NCBI RefSeq assembly: GCF_003201865.1 | Contig: NZ_QJJJ01000003.1 | Span: 62,001 to 126,000, forward strand | Reading direction: 5' to 3' | DNA: 64,000 nt | Origin: Methylobacterium sp. B4 | Lineage (GTDB): Bacteria; Pseudomonadota; Alphaproteobacteria; Rhizobiales; Beijerinckiaceae | In this document: positions 19,534-27,228 of the stretch, piece by piece | Layout of the letters: each line of letters starts with the position of its first letter | Position numbering within the stretch: position 1 is the first letter of the stretch | Program-made: the position numbers and the translations under genes | Notes under the pieces: model-generated | Told to the model about the DNA's origin: nothing | The model's database searches: none | The model's input: only the letters and a program-made list of their open reading frames with translations

Positions 19534-19563
19534 CCCCGCCCCTCTCGGGCGGGGCTTTTTTTT
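19534..19563 (+). terminator. Rho-independent terminator after the chemoreceptor
   Basis: CCCCGCCC (19534-19541) and GGGCGGGG (19547-19554) form an eight-bp GC stem followed by C and eight Ts (19556-19563), a classic intrinsic terminator 31 bases past the stop codon. Confidence 0.95.
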
Positions 19564-19678
19564 CGCCATTAGGCCGCTGCGGACGAAGCCGACCCACCCG
19601 ACACGGTCGATGTGCTCCTGCACACTCGGAGTAAGTGTCGGCAACCGTGTCTCACATCCGACGCTTGCGCGATTCTTG

Positions 19679-19699
19679 AAAACACCGAAACGGTGTTTT
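19679..19699. promoter_or_regulatory. Perfect inverted repeat ahead of the TnpB-like/PspA frame
   Basis: AAAACACCG (19679-19687) and CGGTGTTTT (19691-19699) form a perfect nine-base inverted repeat around AAA, ending 11 bases before the GTG at 19711. It could be an operator for a dimeric regulator or a hairpin at the transcript 5' end. It is conspicuously AT-rich for this DNA. If the neighbouring domain derives from an IS605-type element, this could be a relic of a subterminal hairpin, though that is speculation. Confidence 0.5.
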
Positions 19700-19710
19700 A
19701 GCCTCGATCC

Positions 19711-20850
19711 GTGATTCGCTCAGGCGCCCTTCCCTCCCGCCTCACCTACCGGCTCCTGCCCGAGCCGGCGGATCTCGATGCGGTTCGGACCCTGCTCGCG
19801 GCCTATCGACGGATGTTCGTCATCCTCGAAGAGGTCCGCCTTGAGCATGGATTGCGGGCCAACGTCGTCGCCCTGATCGAGCACGGCTACGGCCGCGTGC
19901 GCGACGAGACCGGGCTGCCGGCCCGCCTCGTCACGCTCGGCATCCGCGATTTCGCCCAGCAGGCGGCGGGCCTCGACCCCGAGGCCGTCACGTCGATGCC
20001 GCTCGACGACAAGCTGTTCAGCGTGAAGAGTGCCTCCGAGATCGCCCTCTCCACGCTCTGCGGCCGGCGCACCATGCCCTACCGCGTCGAGGGCTATGAC
20101 GGCCCCTGGCGCGAACTCTCCAGTGCCCGCCTCACCCTCGCGGGCGACGCGCTCATCATCCAGGTGGGCGTCTCCGTCACGGCACCGAAGGAGGAGACCC
20201 GCATGCCCGAGAACATCCTGACCCGCGTCGGCCGGATCATCGGCGGCCTGTCCAACGCCGCCCTCGAAGCCGTGGAGGACCGCAACGGCCTCGCGGTGGC
20301 CGAGCAGGCGTTGCGCGAGATCGACGCGGTGATCCACGAGGCCCGGCTCGACCTCGGCAAGATCAAGGCGGAGGAGCACCGCCTCACCGCCCGACGGGGC
20401 CAGCTCGACGGCGAAATGGCCGCGCTTCCCGAAAAGCTGTCGGTCGCCCTCGCGGGCGGGCGCGAGGATCTGGCGCGGGCCGGCATCGCGCGTCAGCTCG
20501 ACCTGGAGAGCCAGATCGAGGCGATCGATTCGAGCCTCGCCGAGGTGGCCGAGCGCCACGGGGCGGCCTCCAAGGCGATGCAGGCGGCCACCGCGGCCCG
20601 GCGGGACGCCGAGCACCGGATCGCGCTGCTGCGCAATCCCCCGGCGAAGGCGACCGACCCGCTCACCGGCTACGGCGGCGAGGATGCCGAGCGCGCGCGC
20701 CAGCTCGAACAATCGCTGCGGGCGATCGACCGGCTCACCGGCACGGCCTCCGCGGCGGCCGATCCCTCGGTCGAGGAACTCGACCGCCTGCACCGCGACG
20801 ACGCCATCGAGCGGCGGCTCGCGGCGCTGAAGCAGGGCCGACCTTCATGA
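19711..20850 (+). CDS. In-frame fusion: TnpB (OrfB) N-terminal-like domain joined to PspA
   Basis: One open frame of 379 codons joins two unlike parts. Residues 1-160 follow the layout of an IS605 OrfB/TnpB N-terminal half: 'LTYRLLPEPADLDAVRTLLA', then 'GLPARLVTLGIRDFAQQA', then 'DDKLFSVKSASEIALSTLCG' and 'GRRTMPYRVEGY', then 'ARLTLAGDALIIQVGVSV'. In TnpB the catalytic RuvC domain would begin here. Instead 'PKEETR' leads straight into PspA/IM30 (165-379). No stop codon separates them and codon use is uniform. The GTG start has no clear SD, whereas PspA has a perfect internal one at 20188, so both a fusion and a free PspA may be made. The TnpB resemblance is my inference from motif spacing. 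The nuclease residues are absent. Confidence 0.6.
   Translation: MIRSGALPSRLTYRLLPEPADLDAVRTLLAAYRRMFVILEEVRLEHGLRANVVALIEHGYGRVRDETGLPARLVTLGIRDFAQQAAGLDPEAVTSMPLDDKLFSVKSASEIALSTLCGRRTMPYRVEGYDGPWRELSSARLTLAGDALIIQVGVSVTAPKEETRMPENILTRVGRIIGGLSNAALEAVEDRNGLAVAEQALREIDAVIHEARLDLGKIKAEEHRLTARRGQLDGEMAALPEKLSVALAGGREDLARAGIARQLDLESQIEAIDSSLAEVAERHGAASKAMQAATAARRDAEHRIALLRNPPAKATDPLTGYGGEDAERARQLEQSLRAIDRLTGTASAAADPSVEELDRLHRDDAIERRLAALKQGRPS
20188..20196 (+). promoter_or_regulatory. Strong internal Shine-Dalgarno for PspA
   Basis: AAGGAGGAG stands six bases before the ATG at 20203, inside the larger open frame. It is the best ribosome-binding site of this operon and decides the PspA start. 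Confidence 0.8.
20203..20850 (+). CDS. pspA: PspA/IM30 family envelope-stress protein
   Basis: From ATG 20203 the product has 215 residues, the standard PspA length. It begins 'ENILTRVGRIIGGLSNAALE', the amphipathic membrane-sensing helix, and continues as an almost uninterrupted alpha-helical coiled coil ('AVAEQALREIDAVIHEARLD', 'HRLTARRGQLDGEM', 'QLDLESQIEAIDSSLAEVAE'). PspA polymers bind stressed inner membrane and stop proton leakage. The stop overlaps the next ATG by four bases (ATGA), so it is translationally coupled to the YqiJ-like gene. No PspF, PspB or PspC is nearby, so regulation differs from E. coli. Confidence 0.88.
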   Translation: MPENILTRVGRIIGGLSNAALEAVEDRNGLAVAEQALREIDAVIHEARLDLGKIKAEEHRLTARRGQLDGEMAALPEKLSVALAGGREDLARAGIARQLDLESQIEAIDSSLAEVAERHGAASKAMQAATAARRDAEHRIALLRNPPAKATDPLTGYGGEDAERARQLEQSLRAIDRLTGTASAAADPSVEELDRLHRDDAIERRLAALKQGRPS

Positions 20851-21500
20851 CGGCGCTGGCAGGGTCCGCCCTGTTCCCCTTCACCCTGGCGGCGGCGGTG
20901 ATGGCGGGCCTCGTCCTGGTGGAAGCGCTCTCCCTCCTGCTCGGGCAATCGCTCTCGGGGCTCGTCGACGGCGCCCTCGGCCACGAAGCCGGTGGCGGCG
21001 ACCTGACGACGGCAGCGGATGCGGATGGAGCGTTCTCGCCCGCCGCGCTGATGTCGTGGATCAATCGCGGCCGCGTGCCCTTCCTGATCCTGCTGATCCT
21101 CGCACTCGCCGCCTTCGCGCTGGCCGGCTTCGTGGTGCAGACGCTTGCCGCCGCAATCGTCGCGCCCCTGCCGGCCGCCCTGGCCGTGGTGCTCGCCGGC
21201 GCGGCGACGGTGCCGGCCCTGCGCCTCTCGACCCGGACCGTCGCCCGGCTGATCCCGCGCGACGAGAGCTACGTGGTCAGCGCCGAGGATCTGATCGGGG
21301 CGACCGCCGAGGTCACCCTCGGACCGCTCGACCAGGGTCTTCCGGGACAGGTCCGAACGGTCGACCGCCACGGCAACACCCACTTCCTGCGCGCCCGGGC
21401 CGCCCCCGGCGCGCCCGCCATGGAATCCGGCGCCCGCGTGCTGATCGTGGACCGGGCCGATGCCGTCTACGTCGCGGTGCCCGCCGCGCCGGATCTCTGA
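20847..21500 (+). CDS. YqiJ-like inner-membrane protein with OB-fold tail
   Basis: A 217-residue protein with membrane helices at about 10-30, 70-90 and 95-120, and a C-terminal soluble domain ('SAEDLIGATAEVTLGPLDQG', 'GARVLIVDRADAVYVAV') of the OB-fold type seen in NfeD/YqiJ proteins. Such proteins pair with flotillins in membrane-domain organisation. ATG 20847 overlaps the pspA stop and the flotillin gene follows 36 bases later, so this is the middle of a three-gene PspA-YqiJ-flotillin operon. Confidence 0.85.
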   Translation: MTALAGSALFPFTLAAAVMAGLVLVEALSLLLGQSLSGLVDGALGHEAGGGDLTTAADADGAFSPAALMSWINRGRVPFLILLILALAAFALAGFVVQTLAAAIVAPLPAALAVVLAGAATVPALRLSTRTVARLIPRDESYVVSAEDLIGATAEVTLGPLDQGLPGQVRTVDRHGNTHFLRARAAPGAPAMESGARVLIVDRADAVYVAVPAAPDL

Positions 21501-21536
21501 TCGCTCTCTTCCCCACGACTGAAAGGGCCGCTCACG

Positions 21537-23249
21537 ATGGACATGGTCAGTTCCGGCATCGTCAACCTGCTGGTGATCGCCGGCATCATCGTCGTGGCGC
21601 TTCTCGGAATCGGCTTCGTCTTCAGCCGGCTCTACCGGCGCACCACCCGCGACACCGCCTTCGTCCGCACGGGTCTGGGCGGGCGCAAGGTCGTGGTCGA
21701 TGGCGGCGCCGTGCTGCTGCCGGTGTTCCACTCCATCGCCATGGTGAACCTCAACACCCTGCGCCTCGAAGTGAAGCGCTCGGGCAACGAATCGCTCATC
21801 ACCAAGGACCGCCTTCGGGCCGACATCACGGTCGAGTTCTACGTGCGGGTCGAGCCGCGGGAGGAATCGATCGCGCTCGCCGCGCAGACGCTCGGCGACC
21901 GCACCAACGACGCCATGCTGCTGCGCGAGCTGATCGAGGCCAAGTTCGTCGATGCCCTGCGGGCGGTGGCCGCCGGCATGACCCTGCCCGACCTTCAGGA
22001 GAAGCGCGCCGCCTTCGTGAAGGGCGTGCAGGAGGCGGTCTCGGGCGACCTGCGCCACAACGGCCTCGAACTCGAATCCGCGTCGCTGACGCGCCTCGAC
22101 CAGACCTCGATCGAACACTTCAACCCCGACAATTCGTTCGACGCCGAAGGTCTGGCGCGCCTCAAGGAGATCACCGAGCAGCGTCGCAAGGAGCGCAACG
22201 CCACCGAGCGGAACGCCGAGGTGGCCGTGGCCGAGAAGGACCGAGAGACCGCGCTCAAGCAGCTCGAGATCAAGCGCACCACCCGTGAGGCGGAACTCGC
22301 CCAGGAGCGCGACATCGCCAACAAGACCGCCGAGACCCGGGCCGAGACCGCCCAGGCCGAGCAGCGCGCCCAGCAGAGCGAGGAAACCGCCCGGATCGAG
22401 CGCGAGCAGGCGGTGCGCCTGCGCGAGGCCGAGGCGCGCAAGAACTCGGAAGGCGCCCGGATCGAGGCGGATCTGGCCATCGCCCAGCGCAACGCGGAGG
22501 CCGAGCGGGAGCGCCAGCTCGTGCTGCAGGACAACGCCATCAAGATCGCCGAGCGCTCGCAGCGGGAATCGGAGGCGCGAGCCGCCGCCAAGGACGCCGA
22601 AGCCCTGGCGGTGGCGGCCGAGGAGCGTGTCGCCACCGCCAAGGCCAAGGAGATCGCCGAGCGCGAGCGCGAGATCGCGGTCATCGCCGCCAAGCGCGAG
22701 GCGGAGCGGGAAGCGACCGGCGTGACCGTGACGGCGGAGGCCGAGCGGCGCGCGGCCGAGGATCGAGCCAACGCCATCACCACGCTCGCCGAGGCCGAGG
22801 CGACCGCCGCGGCCTCGAAGGCGGAGGCCATCACCAAGCTCGGCCAAGCCGAGGCCGAACGCGAGCGGGTGATGAACGAGGCCCGCAACGCCCTCTCGGC
22901 GGAAGCGCGCAACTACGAGACCGGGCTGAAGCGCCTCGGCATCATCCCGGATGCCCTGCGCGAGAGCATGCGGGCGGTGGAGAAGATCGACTCGATCCGC
23001 ATCTTCGACGCGGGCGGCATGATGGGCGGCGGCGGAAACGGCGCCTCCGCGAGCTTCGGCGACAGCCTGTCGGGCCACCTGCTGCGCTACCAGTACAACA
23101 GCCCCATCCTCGGTGCGATCCTGAACGAGGCGGGCTTCGCCGAGGGCAAGGGCAGCCTCGACGCGCTGGTCGGCGGGTTGCGGAACGGCACGGCGATCGA
23201 GCCGACCGTCGACGGACAGGCCGAGGGGTACGCCGGGGGCACGGCATGA
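21537..23249 (+). CDS. Flotillin / YqiK family protein
   Basis: A 570-residue SPFH-domain protein. It has a single N-terminal membrane helix ('IVNLLVIAGIIVVALLGIGF'), an SPFH/band-7 domain (about 40-230), and then a very long Ala/Glu/Arg coiled coil (about 230-470) that oligomerises. A glycine-rich C-terminal part ('GGMMGGGGNG') follows. Flotillins scaffold membrane microdomains, and YqiK with YqiJ forms a recognised operon linked to envelope stress. Here it is the last gene after pspA. Confidence 0.93.
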   Translation: MDMVSSGIVNLLVIAGIIVVALLGIGFVFSRLYRRTTRDTAFVRTGLGGRKVVVDGGAVLLPVFHSIAMVNLNTLRLEVKRSGNESLITKDRLRADITVEFYVRVEPREESIALAAQTLGDRTNDAMLLRELIEAKFVDALRAVAAGMTLPDLQEKRAAFVKGVQEAVSGDLRHNGLELESASLTRLDQTSIEHFNPDNSFDAEGLARLKEITEQRRKERNATERNAEVAVAEKDRETALKQLEIKRTTREAELAQERDIANKTAETRAETAQAEQRAQQSEETARIEREQAVRLREAEARKNSEGARIEADLAIAQRNAEAERERQLVLQDNAIKIAERSQRESEARAAAKDAEALAVAAEERVATAKAKEIAEREREIAVIAAKREAEREATGVTVTAEAERRAAEDRANAITTLAEAEATAAASKAEAITKLGQAEAERERVMNEARNALSAEARNYETGLKRLGIIPDALRESMRAVEKIDSIRIFDAGGMMGGGGNGASASFGDSLSGHLLRYQYNSPILGAILNEAGFAEGKGSLDALVGGLRNGTAIEPTVDGQAEGYAGGTA

Positions 23250-23323
23250 GGCGCAGCATGAGGGGCTTACGCGACCGTGCCCCGAATTGACGGATCGGGG
23301 CTCGGGTGGGAAAGCCTGAGGCC

Positions 23324-24271
23324 ATGAGCGACGCGACGGCTGCCCCGACCCCCGCCCCCGAACCGGCACCCCTGCCCTCACCCGACGACCTCGCCGCGCT
23401 GAAGAGCGAGGCGCAGGCGTGGTTCGCCACCCTGCGCGACCGGATCTTGACGGCGCTGGAGACCCTGGAGGATCAGGCCGCCGGCCCGTTCCACCCGGAC
23501 GCGCCCGAGGAGGCTGGCACGTTCGAGAAGACGCCCTGGCAGCGCACCGACCATAGCGGCACGCCGGGCGGGGGCGGCGTGATGGCGATGCTGAAGGGCC
23601 GCGTGTTCGAGAAAGCGGGCGTCCACATCTCCACCGTGCACGGCGAGTTCGCGCCGGAGTTCCGCGCGCAGATGCCCGGCGCGGCCGAGGACCCGCGTTT
23701 CTTCGCCACCGGCATCTCGCTCATCGTCCATCCCTGGAACCCGAACGTTCCGACGGTGCACATGAACACCCGCTTCGTCGTCACGACGAAGGCGTGGTTC
23801 GGCGGCGGGGCCGATCTCACCCCCGTTCTCGACCGGCGGCGCACCCAGGGCGATCCCGACACGCAGTTCTTCCACGCCTGCCTGCGCGAGGCCTGCGAAC
23901 GGCATGCGCCGGCCGCCGACTACGAAAAGTACAAGGCGTGGTGCGACGAGTATTTCCACCTCAAGCACCGCAACGAACCCCGCGGCATCGGCGGCATCTT
24001 CTACGACTATCACTGGACCGGGAACCCGCAGGCGGATCTGGCCTATACCCGCGACGTCGGCGAGGCCTTCCTGAAGGCGTATCCCGAGATCGTCTGGCGC
24101 AACCTCGCTCAGGGCTGGACCGAGGCCGACCGGCTGGAGCAGCAGGTCCGGCGCGGGCGCTACGTGGAGTTCAACCTCCTCTACGATCGCGGCACCATCT
24201 TCGGCCTGAAGACCGGCGGCAACGTCGCCTCGATCCTGTCCTCGCTGCCGCCGACCGTGCGCTGGCCGTAA
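23324..24271 (+). CDS. hemF: Oxygen-dependent coproporphyrinogen III oxidase
   Basis: HemF oxidatively decarboxylates coproporphyrinogen III to protoporphyrinogen IX with O2, in haem (and bacteriochlorophyll) synthesis. The 315-residue product matches the family length. Signatures are '[20 protein letters not shown]', '[10 protein letters not shown]' and '[12 protein letters not shown]' with the conserved histidines and aspartates, ending in '[20 protein letters not shown]'. ATG 23324 (MSDATAAP) is preferred over an in-frame GTG at 23306. It is followed 20 bases later by the helicase gene. Confidence 0.98.
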   Translation: MSDATAAPTPAPEPAPLPSPDDLAALKSEAQAWFATLRDRILTALETLEDQAAGPFHPDAPEEAGTFEKTPWQRTDHSGTPGGGGVMAMLKGRVFEKAGVHISTVHGEFAPEFRAQMPGAAEDPRFFATGISLIVHPWNPNVPTVHMNTRFVVTTKAWFGGGADLTPVLDRRRTQGDPDTQFFHACLREACERHAPAADYEKYKAWCDEYFHLKHRNEPRGIGGIFYDYHWTGNPQADLAYTRDVGEAFLKAYPEIVWRNLAQGWTEADRLEQQVRRGRYVEFNLLYDRGTIFGLKTGGNVASILSSLPPTVRWP

Positions 24272-24291
24272 GCTCTCCGTCCGCGAGTCCG

Positions 24292-25410
24292 ATGGCCGAG
24301 TCCGTTCCCACCCAGTTCGCCCCGCAGCAGGATGCGGCCCTGAAAGCCATCGCCCGCTGGCGCAAGGAGGGCGGCGACCAAGTCTTCCGGCTGTTCGGCT
24401 ATGCCGGCACCGGCAAGACCACGCTCGCCCGCCGCATCGCCGACGATATCGACGGCCCCGTCGTCTACGGCGCCTTCACCGGCAAGGCGGCCTCGGTCAT
24501 GCGCCAGAAGGGCTGCCACGACGCGGCGACGATCCACTCGCTGATCTACCGAACCAAGGAGGGCGACGAGGGCGGCCCGACCTTCAGCCTCAATCGCTCC
24601 GGCCCGGCGGCCAAGGCCGACCTCATCGTCATCGACGAGTGCTCGATGGTCGATTCCGATCTCGGCCACGACCTCCTCTCCTTCGACAAGCCGGTGCTGG
24701 TGCTGGGCGATCCCGCCCAGTTGCCGCCGGTGCGCGGCGGCGGCTTCTTCACCGAGGCCGAGCCCGACGTGATGCTCACCGACGTGCACCGTCAGGCGGC
24801 CGACGACCCGATCGTGCGCATGGCGATGACGATCCGCGAGGGCGGACGGCTGGAGGTCGGCGAGTACGGGCAGAGCCGGGTCGTTCGGCGCCGCGACATC
24901 GACCCGGCCCAGGTGCTCGACTGCGATCAGGTCCTGGTCGGCCTCAACCGCACCCGCCGCCTCTACAACAACCGCCTGCGGGAGCTGGCCGGCCACACCG
25001 ACCCGATGCCGTCGGTCGGCGAGAAGCTGGTCTGTCTCAGGAACGACCGCACCAAGGGCCTGCTCAACGGCTCGACCTGGACGGTGCAGGCTCTGCGCGC
25101 GCCGCCTCGACCCGACACGGTCCGCCTCGACGTGGTGCCGGAGGACGATCCGGCCGTGCGCCGCCGGGCCGTGGATATCAAGGTGCTGCGGCAGGTGATC
25201 GAGGGTTCCGAGGAGGAGATCCCGCTCTTCCTGCGCCGGGAGACCGACGAGTTCACCTACGGCTACGCGCTCACCGTCCACAAGGCGCAGGGCTCGCAGT
25301 GGGACAAGGTCGTGCTGTTCGACGAATCCTACGCCTTCCGCGAACACCGCGCCCGCTGGCTCTACACGGGTCTGACCCGGGCCGCGCAGGCGATCACCGT
25401 CGTGGTGTGA
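24292..25410 (+). CDS. RecD2-like superfamily 1B helicase, compact form
   Basis: A 372-residue ATPase. Motif I is 'GYAGTGKTTLARRIA' (about 36-50), motif II 'LIVIDECSMVD', motif III 'LVLGDPAQLPPV', and motif VI-like 'YALTVHKAQGSQWDKVV' followed by 'RARWLYTGLTRAAQ'. This is the RecD/RecD2 helicase core without the N-terminal helix-hairpin-helix extension of RecD2, typical of the short 'ATP-dependent RecD-like' proteins of alphaproteobacteria and phages. It probably acts on DNA in repair. No recB or recC is nearby. Confidence 0.9.
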   Translation: MAESVPTQFAPQQDAALKAIARWRKEGGDQVFRLFGYAGTGKTTLARRIADDIDGPVVYGAFTGKAASVMRQKGCHDAATIHSLIYRTKEGDEGGPTFSLNRSGPAAKADLIVIDECSMVDSDLGHDLLSFDKPVLVLGDPAQLPPVRGGGFFTEAEPDVMLTDVHRQAADDPIVRMAMTIREGGRLEVGEYGQSRVVRRRDIDPAQVLDCDQVLVGLNRTRRLYNNRLRELAGHTDPMPSVGEKLVCLRNDRTKGLLNGSTWTVQALRAPPRPDTVRLDVVPEDDPAVRRRAVDIKVLRQVIEGSEEEIPLFLRRETDEFTYGYALTVHKAQGSQWDKVVLFDESYAFREHRARWLYTGLTRAAQAITVVV

Positions 25411-25440
25411 GGGAGCAGCCCTCGGGTCGCGTCCTCGCCT

Positions 25441-25535
25441 CCGTCATCGCGAGGCGAAGCCGAAGCGATCAAGGGCGCCGACCCTTTCGGAGAAGTCGCG
25501 CGTCTGGATCGCTTCGCGTCCGCTCGCGATGACGG
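25441..25535. repeat. REP-like palindromic repeat, copy 1
   Basis: A 95-base imperfect palindrome: CCGTCATCGCGAG (25441-25453) is the exact complement of 25523-25535, and CGAAGCGATC (25461-25470) of 25507-25516. Its first 30 bases recur exactly at 44963-44992. It lies between two genes and resembles the dispersed REP/MITE-like palindromes of Methylobacterium-type genomes. Confidence 0.85.
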
Positions 25536-25559
25536 CGAGAAGACCGCTCGGCGGGCTTC

Positions 25560-26837
25560 TCACCCGTCCGCCCGCGCCTCCACCGCCGCAAGCAGCGTGC
25601 AGAGCGCCACCGCCTCGGCCGCCTTGCGTACGGCGTCGAGCTTCGGGAAGGTCGGCGCGATGCGCAGGGTCCTGTCGTGCGGGTCCTTGCCGTAGGGATG
25701 CGTCGCGCCGGCCGGCGTCAGCGCGATGCCGGCCTCGCCCGCAAGCCGCACCACCTGCGAGGCGGTGCCGTCGGTCACGTCCAGCGTGACGAAGTAGCCG
25801 CCGAGCGGCCGGCTCCAGCGTGCGACCTCCCAGCCGTCGAGGCGGGCGGCGAACGCCTCCTCCACGGCCGCGAATTTCGGGGCGATCAGGGCGCGGTGGC
25901 GCTCCATATGCGCGGCGATGCCGGCGGCGTCGCGCAGGAAGCGGACGTGGCGGAGCTGGTTGAGCTTGTCCGGGCCGATGCTGCGGCGCCCGGCCTGGGC
26001 GAGATACCACTTCACGTTGGCCGGCGAAGACGCCAACATCGCGAGGCCGGCGCCGGCCAGCGTCACCTTCGAGGTCGAGGCGAACACGATCGCACGATCC
26101 GGATTTCCGGCCTCGGCGCAGGCCTCCAGAATGTTCGGAAGCGAGGGCCGCGCCTCGGTGAGGTGATGCACCGCGTAGGCGTTGTCCCACAGGATGCGGA
26201 AATCGGGCGCGGCGGCCTTGAGCGCGGCCAACCGCCGGACGGTCTCGTCGGAATAGGTCTCGCCGCTCGGGTTCGAGTATTGCGGCACGCACCAGATGCC
26301 CTTCACCGACGGGTCGGCGACCTCGCGCTCGACGGCCTCCATGTCCGGCCCCTCCCCCGTCATCGGGATCGGGATCATGCGGATGCCGAAGCCCTCGCAG
26401 AGGAAGAAGTGGCGGTCGTAGCCCGGGACGGGACAGAGGATCGTGATCGGCTCCTGCTTCGACCAGGGCCCGCTGCCGCCCGGGACACCCTTCAGAAGGG
26501 CGTAGACGAGCACGTCGTGCATCAGCGCGAGGCTCGAATTGTTGGCGATCACGATCTGATCGGGGCTGGCACCGAGCAGGGGCGAGAACAACGCGCGGGT
26601 CTCGGGCAGGCCCTGGAGGTTGCCGTAATTGCGCGCATCCGTGCCGTCCTCGGCCGTGGTGTCGCGGTTGCCCGGCAGGGCCAGCATCTCGGCGGCGAGA
26701 TCGAGCTGATCGGAAGCGGGCTTGCCGCGGGTCATGTCGAGCTTGAGCCCCTGCGCTTTCAGGGCCTCGTACTCGCCACGCAGGCCGGAGCGCAGCTCCG
26801 CAAGAGCTTCGGACGACAGGGTGGTCAGCGACGGCAT
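25560..26837 (-). CDS. Aspartate aminotransferase-type PLP enzyme
   Basis: A fold-type I aminotransferase of 425 residues in the 'TRGKP' subgroup (family of alanine/aspartate aminotransferases distinct from AspC). It has 'LKLDMTRGKPASDQLDLA' near the N-terminus, 'NYGNLQGLPETRALF', 'PVPGYDRHFFLCE', 'YSNPSGETYSDE' and the Schiff-base lysine in 'ASTSKVTLAGAGLAML'. The C-terminal 'DRTLRIAPTFP' holds the carboxylate-binding arginine. It converges on the helicase gene across the REP element. The precise amino donor cannot be told. Confidence 0.92.
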   Translation of the reverse strand: MPSLTTLSSEALAELRSGLRGEYEALKAQGLKLDMTRGKPASDQLDLAAEMLALPGNRDTTAEDGTDARNYGNLQGLPETRALFSPLLGASPDQIVIANNSSLALMHDVLVYALLKGVPGGSGPWSKQEPITILCPVPGYDRHFFLCEGFGIRMIPIPMTGEGPDMEAVEREVADPSVKGIWCVPQYSNPSGETYSDETVRRLAALKAAAPDFRILWDNAYAVHHLTEARPSLPNILEACAEAGNPDRAIVFASTSKVTLAGAGLAMLASSPANVKWYLAQAGRRSIGPDKLNQLRHVRFLRDAAGIAAHMERHRALIAPKFAAVEEAFAARLDGWEVARWSRPLGGYFVTLDVTDGTASQVVRLAGEAGIALTPAGATHPYGKDPHDRTLRIAPTFPKLDAVRKAAEAVALCTLLAAVEARADG

Positions 26838-27017
26838 GGGATTCCTCGTGGCGGTGCCGAGCCTGCGTTCGAGCCCGCGGCGAACGCTTGGTCAAGGTCG
26901 CTTCGACGGAAACGGGTGGGTCGCACCGGGATGGTCTGGTGACAGTGTGGCGATTCGGTCACGTGTGCAGATGCGAAGAGGCCAATTCCTAACGCCCCGT
27001 AACGGTCCGGACCGGCC

Positions 27018-27032
27018 TTAACGCGTCGTTAA
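27018..27032. promoter_or_regulatory. CtrA-type binding box upstream of ftcR
   Basis: TTAA (27018-27021), CGCGTCG, TTAA (27029-27032), then C: an exact match to the alphaproteobacterial CtrA consensus TTAA-N7-TTAA, in DNA where TTAA is rare. It lies in the 391-base gap 26838-27228, about 200 bases ahead of the flagellar regulator ftcR. CtrA control of Rem/FtcR-type regulators is expected from rhizobia. The gap otherwise holds nothing recognised. Confidence 0.6.
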
Positions 27033-27228
27033 CCATTCCAACCAAAAAGCTAACAGCGTCAAATGTTGCAGAAAGCGGCTGCCGGCGAGCGTTGATCGAA
27101 GACCAACACGCTCCCTCCACCACAGATCGCAGCATTCGATCGATCTTCAACATTCCGATCGGCCATGGCGGCGAGCGAATGACCATCGCTCGCGACGCAA
27201 TGACCTCGCACATCTTCGAGCACTGGCG

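Noticed and set aside
20670-23381. Long antisense frame (about 900 codons) opposite the flotillin gene
   Set aside because: It is a GC-driven shadow of the sense coil; composition is His/Asp/Gly-biased without any domain.
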